Below, one piece after another: positions 54,689 through 64,000 of a stretch of DNA of 64,000 nt. The notes below the pieces were generated by a model. That model had not been told where the DNA came from. It did not search any database and saw only the letters and a list, made by a program, of their open reading frames with translations. The position numbers were made by a program, and so were the translations under genes. The DNA is from Perca fluviatilis. Its lineage: Eukaryota > Chordata > Actinopteri > Perciformes > Percidae. The stretch spans positions 1,054,001-1,118,000 of the forward strand of contig NC_053133.1 in the NCBI RefSeq assembly GCF_010015445.1. Reading direction: 5' to 3'. The number at the start of each line of letters is the position of its first letter. The stretch's first letter is position 1.

Positions 54689-55235
54689 AAGTCTGTTTTT
54701 CTCTGCCATTTTTTTCACTTAGAAGCAGGCTGGTTTAGTGTTAACTTTTAATGTAGGCCTAAGCGGTGTTGTTTTGGCAGAGGTTAGAACTGTTCTCTTC
54801 ATCCATGGTTAGCACACGTCAGCTAACTTGTGGCTAATTGTAGCTAAGTCTCCCATCGAACAAGCGCTAACGCTAGCTAATACCACATCAGCTAGCCCAC
54901 TTGGGGGTTGAAAGTGATATTAATAGTGCACTGATGTGTCAGTCTTTAAGAGGGTCACCTGCTAGATCCCTCCAAACCACTATATATTTGTACCACGCCT
55001 CCAGAGGGACCTTGACACTTTACCAGACTTCTCCAGGACCCTGTGCAGCTTCAAAATGTTGAATTAAACCTTCTTTTTTTATTTTGTTTGGATATTTATT
55101 ATGGCCATATGTGCATAAAAAATAAAATGCACACCTAAAGTGTGCATTTTATTTACAAAAAAAAGTGTAATTGTTTTGTGAAGTATTATAAAAGCAACTG
55201 CAGTCTTTTAATAACATTACTTGTCAATTACAGGA

Positions 55236-55383
55236 TATACATGATCTTTTCTTGGAGGGGGACCATGACAGAGTGACAGAAGAGTCTGCCAGTGGAGTAC
55301 TTTTACCACCCATCCAGTGCCCTCTGAGGCTGCAGACCATGGCAGAACTGAGGGCAGCCATTTACCCTGTGACTAACTCCTAG
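55236..55383 (+). CDS. Possible terminal exon in the element interior
   Basis: A polypyrimidine-AG acceptor (TTGTCAATTACAG) precedes an open frame DIHDLFLEGDHDRVTEESAS, GVLLPPIQCPLRLQTMAELR, AAIYPVTNS ending in TAG. The composition is protein-like (acidic start, then hydrophobic) but the family is unknown and the phase does not match the arm exon. Confidence 0.25.
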
Positions 55384-57023
55384 TACAATGGCGGATAGCT
55401 TTGCAAGACTGCACTTAACTATGTGATTCTTCACACATAAACATGGCAGGATAACACAGGAAAACCATTTTGTTTTGTTGTTAAAATGACACATACCACT
55501 ACTACTTTTTATGTTGTACTGATATTTTAATCCTTAACAGTTTTGAAATGACATGCATTTACACTATGGACTCCAGCAAAACAGTTAAATCTGTACCTTT
55601 TCAATGAATAACAAATAAATATATTCAAGTAAGAATTTGACTCTATATTTCATAACAAATTACAGTAAATGCAATGATAATGCATATGAGGGTTAATGTG
55701 TACTGGTCTATGCAAAAGGGTACAAGTCCCATTTCATGACTTAAACCAGTGTAAAAGTGTAAATAGTCAAAATCCACAGGCTGATGTTGCAGAACTTCCT
55801 GAAGCCTTCTCAGCAGTCTCTCCATAAACTGCCTCCCAGTCGAAGGTGCCTGTAATTATACACAACTTAGTGAAATCAGATGAGAAATGTAAAGGTTATG
55901 CCTTTAAGCCAGAAATACCTCAGACATACTAGTTTTTGTTTACAGACAAATTTATACATTTATGTCCAAGTAAACCTTTAACCGATAATATCAGTTAAAC
56001 AGTTATAAAATATTGTACTGGACTGGTTTACATGATAATGTTAACTGTTATGTTCAGTTAAGGCAGTTTTTCAGTAAATGTGTTTTCCCAGTTTTAGGAA
56101 ATGTCAGTGAACGCGTTCTGCCTGTGTGATTTGCCTAGAAACCTGTCAGTCAGCAGCTATACTTGTGATTGGAGGATAGTTATGGGGAGGGCGTTAACGT
56201 TCCGTGCCTGTGTCGGCAGGTAGAGAGAGCGGAGCTCGTTCTCTTAAGACATCCATGACGGGGCTAATGAGAGACGCAGCGAGTCAAGCCTCGTGCACCA
56301 GCAATAACACTGGCCTTAGACTTATAAAGGACACGAATTACTGTTATTATAAATACTAGATTATAGAAGATAGATTGACATCCCCAGCCGGAGACTTAGC
56401 TACAATTAGCCACAAGTTAGCTGGCGTGTGCTAACCATGGATGAAGAGAACAGTTCTAACCTCTGCCAAAAACAACACAGCTTAGGCCTACATTAAAAGT
56501 TAACACTAAACCAGCCTGCTTCTAAGTGAAAAAATGGCGAGATAAAAGACTTACTTAGATTTGGAGGTTCCAGGTGAACTTGTGGAAGCCATTGCAGATA
56601 TGTGGTTATAACACATGGATCTGTGGATGCCTGTGGAGCTGCCTTCTCTCCCAGCAGCCTATGCAAATTACCTGTAAACCACGCCCTCTTTGTCCCTCCC
56701 CTCAGGCCCCTCCTCCTCCTACAAAACAGTGACAGAAAGTTGAAACTGAAAACCAGTGACATTGTAAAAATCCTGACAGCGTAAAAAAAAAAACTGTTAC
56801 TGAAAAAGTCAGACATCAAGAAAAATGTAGATTGACATTGAAAAACCTATCATAATACAAACAAATGTCAAAGTGAAATAAAATAATAGCATTGTGAGAT
56901 TATTACTTTTTGATGTTTGTGTTTTATATTTCAGTTCAACATTTTTCAGTACCAATATTTGTTGTTTCAATGCCAATTTTTATTTTCAATACTACAGGTT
57001 ACTGTCACTGTTCTAGCTCCATA

Positions 57024-58690
57024 CCAGCATGCTTACATTTGTTACATTAGCACTAAACACAAAGTACAGCTGAGGCTTATGGTAGTGGGATTTTGCAGGC
57101 ATAAACCAAAATATGACCTGATGATGGTGCTAGATAAGTTAAGGGGTCACCAAAGTTAATACAATTCATCCTGAAGGGGAACATGACCTGTCTGAACAAA
57201 ATTTCATAGCAGTCCAATCCAGTTGAGACATTTCACCCAAAACCACAAATATGGACCTACTGGTGGCACTAAAGGATTCAACCTCAATGAATGGGACAAT
57301 TAATGTATTTTACAAAATGTCTTGCCCAAGTAGATGTGGAATATTTCCCTGGATGATACGTTGACCTGCTGGTGGCACTAGATACAAAGTAGGGTCCCCC
57401 CAGAGCTATTAGGATTCCTGATGGCACCATGGATATTTGTACTAAATGTCAAGGCAATTCATCCAATAGCTGTTGAGGCATTTCAATCTTGATTGAAGTG
57501 GTGGACCAACATACTGACAGACATTATTAGACTTACCGGCTACATCATCTAGGCTACATAGTATCCACAGGATCTCTCTTGCAAAAATGCTTTCTGTACC
57601 TATGTGTCTTTACAAAATGCTAAATACTAGCCAACATTGTCTTAACAGTATACTCCAGTGTTGCAGCTACACGGCAGTCCTGCTACAACACACAAGATTC
57701 ACCTAACTTATCTCCTAATTTGCATGAAGAGTGAATAAAGAAACAAACTCCAAAATGTAAAAAAATAAAATAAATGCACTTTACACTTGTTTAAAGTAAA
57801 TTAACATCACATATATAGCAAACATGCCAAAAGTAAGCATAAGTAAGGAATAGAATCAAAGTCAAAAGTTTCATTCATTTATAACAGGACACATACAGTA
57901 TATTAACATCTTTATAGTTAGGTTTCCAATGAATCCATCAGTAATCCTTCCATAATTCATCTGTATAAACTCTAATTTTTCCCTCATTCTCCACTAATCC
58001 AATCATGCACTTTTGCATCCATTCATCTTTTTATGTATGCATCCAAGTTTTCCCAGTCTTCTCCCTGTTGGCATTGGTCTCATGAAGAGTTAACAGCATT
58101 CCTTTTGAATGCCACTCAGCCCTTTCTTGTGTAGCGCCACTGAAGATTATTAGGACCCTCATTAAAAGATGATGTAAGACCACTGGAAGGCCAACATCTT
58201 AGTTCCCTCTCTATATTTCTGTCTTGCCTTCAGACACTTACTCAATCACACTTTTACATCCTTCCATCCTTTTTATGCTTCCCATAATCTGTAACCAGAG
58301 TATGTTAATGGCACAGGGACATTGTTGAATTTTCATTAGTTATAATGTGACTGTGGTGGCGAGATAATATGTTGAAAGTTACTTCCTATACAAGATCTTT
58401 TTTTTCAAGTCTGACGTTATTGTCATGCTGAATCAGGTCATTATTTTAAATTGTCACTGTCAGGTCGTGCTGCATGTCAAACACTGCTAATTGAGCTGAC
58501 TCATAACACATAAGCATGCAGGACAAAGAAAACTGTTCGCTGCTGACCTTGGCAGTGATTTTAGGGTCTGGCTGTGCTCCAAAAACAGTCCTAATCAATC
58601 ACAGTTGGAACATGCTCAATCATTTTCACACTTTGTTTATTCAGTATTTATTGTTTATGTCACACCTTGCCCTTTTTCAGCAGTTCACTG
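57024..58690. other. No gene recognised (57.0-58.7 kb)
   Basis: The first ~500 bp contain repeated 'acctgctggtggcactaga', 'aatgtcaaggcaattcatccaatagctgttgagacattt' phrases, a well-spread fish non-coding repeat type. The remainder is AT-rich without motifs. Confidence 0.45.
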
Positions 58691-58696
58691 GTGAAG

Positions 58697-59200
58697 TGGG
58701 ACAATGGGTAAAGTGGGACAAGCTTCATCCTTTTTATCTTTACATCTATATACTTCCATTACTAATGAGCAGGACATATTCAATATTTGCCAAGCCAGAT
58801 ATGGTAATGAAAAGCATCCCAAGAATGCAGAGGATTGGATCATGTGCATTGTTTGTGAGGACTGGTTCTATGAGACGTGGCGAAGAGAATGGCCTCATTG
58901 AAGATGGGGAGGCAGTCACTTGCAGTGGCTGTATTGACGTGTAGACTAACCTACCAAACAAATTAATTATAAGAAGTTTTAATCTGAAATAAATTAAACC
59001 CAAAACAATGTATTGTAAGCGGATCAGGGAGGGATGGATGGGGGGGTCTGTAAATAAAAGTGAATTGAATATAAACAACAATAATGATAATTTGTTAAAT
59101 TATTATTATTATCATTTTTTATTTAACTTATTAGGCCTGGATAACAATTACATGTGTTTGAAATGTCCCAGCTTGCTAATAAAGGTGTCCCATTTTGACA
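58697..59200 (+). pseudogene. Pogo-like transposon 3' remnant with zinc-knuckle end
   Basis: The plus-strand frame reads DIFNICQARYGNEKHPKNAE and DWIMCIVCEDWFYETWRREW. After a shift comes EAVTCSGCIDV and a stop at 58942. The CxxxYG...WIxCxxCxxWxHxxC layout is the PHD-like zinc knuckle found at the C-terminus of fish pogo/CENPB-type DDE transposases. Some Cys/His positions are lost here (WFYETW instead of WxHxxC). Flanking 'gtgggacaatgggtaaagtgggaca' (58697) and 'gtgtcccattttgac' (59186) are candidate inverted termini. The DDE core is absent. Confidence 0.5.
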
Positions 59201-59640
59201 GTAGGAACTAGGAAAATGTGGTTTTAGTTCAATGTGTGTTTGAGTCACCCTACTGTGTTTAATGTTTCTTTCTTTTTTCAAAATCATCTACATTAGTTTC
59301 TATTTTAGTGCACACATTTAGTTAACTTCTGTACAGTCACACTAGTCTGTCTTTAGTTAAGTTTTTCTGAAGTTCTTAAGTTTTTGGAGGAAGATGTACA
59401 AGAGGAAGTTGGGCAGAATCAATTCAAAACAATTTGAAACTGCCTCTGACAACGGGCAAATCTCAACGAACTACTGAGTTGACGTCAACTCAGTGGCTCC
59501 TCCTTATTTGGCTCTAGTCTCTACCTTTGTCACGCCCCAACATTTACATAGGCTACACCACTGACCTGAGGTCAGTTTAGTCTTCTGAATCTAGGTCACG
59601 CAGATCTCAGAAATGTTATACATTGTTCATCTGCTTTTTA
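59200..59640. other. No gene recognised (59.2-59.6 kb)
   Basis: A short inverted word pair, GAGTTGACGTCAACTC, is centred near 59484. No coding signal was found. Confidence 0.45.
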
Positions 59641-60590
59641 ATTACTAAATTCACTTCTGAGACTTTTTTACACGATAAATCAACAATGTAGAGGTCAAAT
59701 ATGGGCCGTTTTACGAAAACTGATGGTTAATTGCAAATTTTGTCCGACTGTGTGTCGCAGTTCAGCAGGCTAACGTGACAGCGGCTGGTGCTGCCTCGCC
59801 GCCTAGCGTGTCCTCCTTCACAGACCCTGGCTCGCTGTGAGCTAGATGGATCTCCATCACGACCGGAAGCCCGCAGCGCTCCATACCCGCGCAAAGTCAC
59901 GGTTTCTGGGTTACTGGACTACCAAATGCCGAGGCCCTGACGGAGCTCCAGGGCCTGCAGCTAGCCGTGATCTTTACCCATAGGATTGAAGGGACACTAG
60001 CAGCTAACGAAACCCCTCATATTCACAAAAATGCATTAAATTGAAATTGGACACAAGCGTTAGCTTTGGAAGACCTTAGGGGTAGCTGTTTTATAAGTGG
60101 CGTGACGAAATTCAAACTGTAAATATATTATAGTTATGCTGAAAATGTAACTAGCTAGCTAGCCACGATCTTTAGCTACCCATAGGATTGAATGGACAGT
60201 AGAAGCTGACGAAACCCCTCATATTCACAAAAATGCATTAAATTGAAATCGGACACAAGCTTTAAATTTAAAGAAGACCTTAGGGGTAGCTGTAGTATAA
60301 GTGGTGTGACGAAATTCAAACTGTAAATATACTATAGTTATGCCGGCAGCCGGCCAGCTCCGCGGTGCCCCGAGCCCTGGTTGTCCAGTAACTGAGAAAC
60401 GGTGACTTTCTCCTGGGTATGGAGCGCAGCGGGGCTGCTGCTGTCTCGTCAGACTGTGTGGACCTCCTGCAGTCCGACACGTCTTACCAAATTTGCAATT
60501 AGCCATACATTTTCCTAAAATGGGCCATATTTAAGCTTTAGATTAGATTAGATTTCTTGCATTCAGAAGTGAATTTGAATTTGAAAATGT
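59641..60590. mobile_element. ~0.95-kb foldback element with an internal tandem duplication
   Basis: The left arm (59641-59955) and the right arm reversed (60590-60345) share AAATTCACTTCTGA, AAATATGGSCC, TTAATTGCAAATTT-like words, 'gcgctccatacccrsgmgaaagtcac' and 'gttactggac'. Between them lie two direct copies of a ~180-bp unit (59961-60138 and 60159-60342), sharing 'cccataggattga', 'aacgaaacccctcatattcacaaaaatgcattaaattgaaat' and 'accttaggggtagctg'. No protein-coding region or TSD was resolved. Confidence 0.75.
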
Positions 60591-60599
60591 GTTTTTGCC

Positions 60600-62796
<2,197 letters not shown>

Positions 62797-62799
62797 GAT

Positions 62800-63966
62800 A
62801 TTACGGTCATGACGTGAATGACATTAGATAATGGTACTGACATGGAACAAACCAAGGGCAACAATGCAAAATAAGATGGAAAATAAAATGGTAATGACTT
62901 TTCCACCGGTTGTCCACGTTTATAGAGCCTACATGAAAATACACAGTAAGAACACAGGGCGAAGTATCCAGATGCGCTTTCTGTAGTCCACCTTCAGAAC
63001 ATTGTGGTGGCAATAACATCTGGCGGTCACATGATTACATAGGCAAGTGTAACCGCGATTGTCCTTATGAATTCTTCTTCACATCTTTCCTTGACCTCAT
63101 GATGTTTTCCATCGGTTGTCTCTGTGATCATAACTTCAGGGAAGTAAGTTTCCCGGCCGAGGTTCAGTCAGATTTTACAAAACACGGAGCAGTTGGGAGG
63201 GGCCGTTCGGCCGCTCGCATCTGCCCTCTAAATTGACAGAATGAAATGGCCCAGACCATTTCACGGCTAAAGGCCGTACTGTCACTTGTTATAATACGTC
63301 CATGAAATCTCCTGAACCTCCTGATGGCAAGTGCACTCCTGGTCATCGACTCAAGACAAGCGTGTTAACGTAAAAGACAAAACCGCAGGCAGGTAGCTCT
63401 GTTGTAATGAAGATGCAAATCTGCCGTGCTGGGCTGATGCGCCGAGTCATACCAAGCCAGCATGTGTATGGAAAAAGAGCTTAAGTGAAACACACTTTCT
63501 TACAAAATTCTAGTATTATCGACTTCAAGGATTTTTAATTCTAATTTCAACTATCGCTTGCTAAAAAGTGGCCACTGTAGCCACAAGAGTCATTTCCGGG
63601 ATAATGTTAGATGCTTAGATGTAGTGTAATAGTAGTAATAGTAAAGAAGTCTGGTAAGGCAGTGCTACCAGTTGCAATATCTAAAGTTGGCTAACATTAG
63701 CCACCACAAGCTACTGGTCATACCAGACCAAGTAAGGCTCTAGCAAGAAAACCCATGAGTAGGCTATATTAAATTGAGAATGGGTGCTCAGGAATGTAAC
63801 ACTTAGTTTTAAAGAAGAATAATGTGATCTTTCGTAACATAGTATCACTTTTAAAGTGTGTGATTAACAAAGTCCTTGAAGTTTATAGAAATGCATTTTA
63901 CTTTATTAAATTGGAACATTCTATTATTCGTGCTTTTTACACATTATTAAATTTACGTAAAAAGCC
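62800..63966. other. No gene recognised (62.8-64.0 kb)
   Basis: Mixed composition with a slightly GC-richer patch at 63150-63300. No motif or repeat terminus was identified. Confidence 0.45.
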
Positions 63967-64000
63967 TTAAAGTGCCCATATTATGAAAAAAATCACTTTT
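63967..64000 (+). mobile_element. Left terminus of a TTAA element, cut by the window end
   Basis: TTAA at 63967-63970 is followed by AGTGCCCATATTATG, the same terminus as the element at 10504-11112 (right end reversed). Confidence 0.65.

Larger units (their letters stand above)
54226..57021. mobile_element. 2.8-kb TA-flanked element with ~620-bp inverted arms
   Basis: TGGAGCTAGAACAGTGACAG opens both ends in inverse orientation, flanked by TA at 54224-54225 and 57022-57023. The arms (54226-54850 and about 56405-57021) pair with high identity throughout. Each arm contains the same potential 5' exon, ATGGCTTCCACAAGTTCACC onward (MASTSSPGTSKS), followed by a consensus donor GTAAGT. The ~1.55-kb interior holds a 49-codon plus-strand frame behind an acceptor (55236-55383) and a minus-strand frame behind an acceptor (about 55850-55643). 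No transposase motif was recognised. The TA target suggests a Tc1/mariner-type source. Confidence 0.75.

Overview
The window is gene-poor, AT-rich nuclear DNA from a ray-finned fish, most likely a percomorph teleost. The repeat content supports this: tRNA-derived SINEs, L2-like LINEs whose ORF1 carries an esterase domain, fish-type L1, two Tc1 elements, PIF/Harbinger and hAT transposons, and many TTAA-, TA- and 3-bp-flanked MITE or foldback elements. I recognise no intact host protein gene, rRNA, tRNA gene or CRISPR array. Bases 12994-13205 are an assembly gap of Ns. Family names come from recognised protein motifs, terminal inverted repeats (TIRs) and target-site duplications (TSDs) read by eye. 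No database search was possible.

Layout. 0-5 kb: a LINE endonuclease remnant (minus), an array of ~700-bp units carrying a 'GGGGGCGCTA' motif, a 16-bp minisatellite and an L2-like LINE 3' end. 6-9 kb: a decayed L2-like LINE (ORF1 esterase, endonuclease, start of RT) with a SINE inside it. 9-20 kb: SINEs, a TTAA-flanked MITE, the N gap, and an inverted pair of one dispersed repeat. 20-27 kb: more LINE pieces, including a copy whose ORF1 start is joined directly to its ORF2 end, and a LINE split cleanly by a 1.48-kb transposon with an 8-9-bp TSD and a SWIM-type zinc-finger exon. 27.1-32.3 kb: an open reading frame with PEPELTSV-type repeats, interrupted by a 4.1-kb Harbinger element (TSD CAG), itself interrupted by a Tc1 (TSD TA) and a smaller Harbinger element (TSD ATA).

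33-36 kb: a large TTAA-bounded foldback with a different MITE inserted in each arm. 36-38 kb: a hAT transposase gene, mostly open. 40.5-42.7 kb: an L1 ORF1 split by an antisense L1 ORF2 fragment. 44.9-47.7 kb: a second Tc1, inserted at a TA repeat and split by a 1.2-kb TA-flanked element. 48-54 kb: a MITE, microsatellites and the longest stretch with little recognisable repeat. 54.2-57.0 kb: a 2.8-kb TA-flanked element with ~620-bp inverted arms. 58.7-59.2 kb: a pogo-like remnant. 59.6-60.6 kb: another foldback. The remainder is decayed sequence, a LINE tail and the start of a TTAA element running off the window.

The ORFs do not form a pathway. Most are transposon genes, nearly all broken by stops, frameshifts or nested insertions. 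The main value of the window is its resolvable insertion history: several empty sites can be recognised because reading frame or arm homology resumes exactly on the other side of an insertion.
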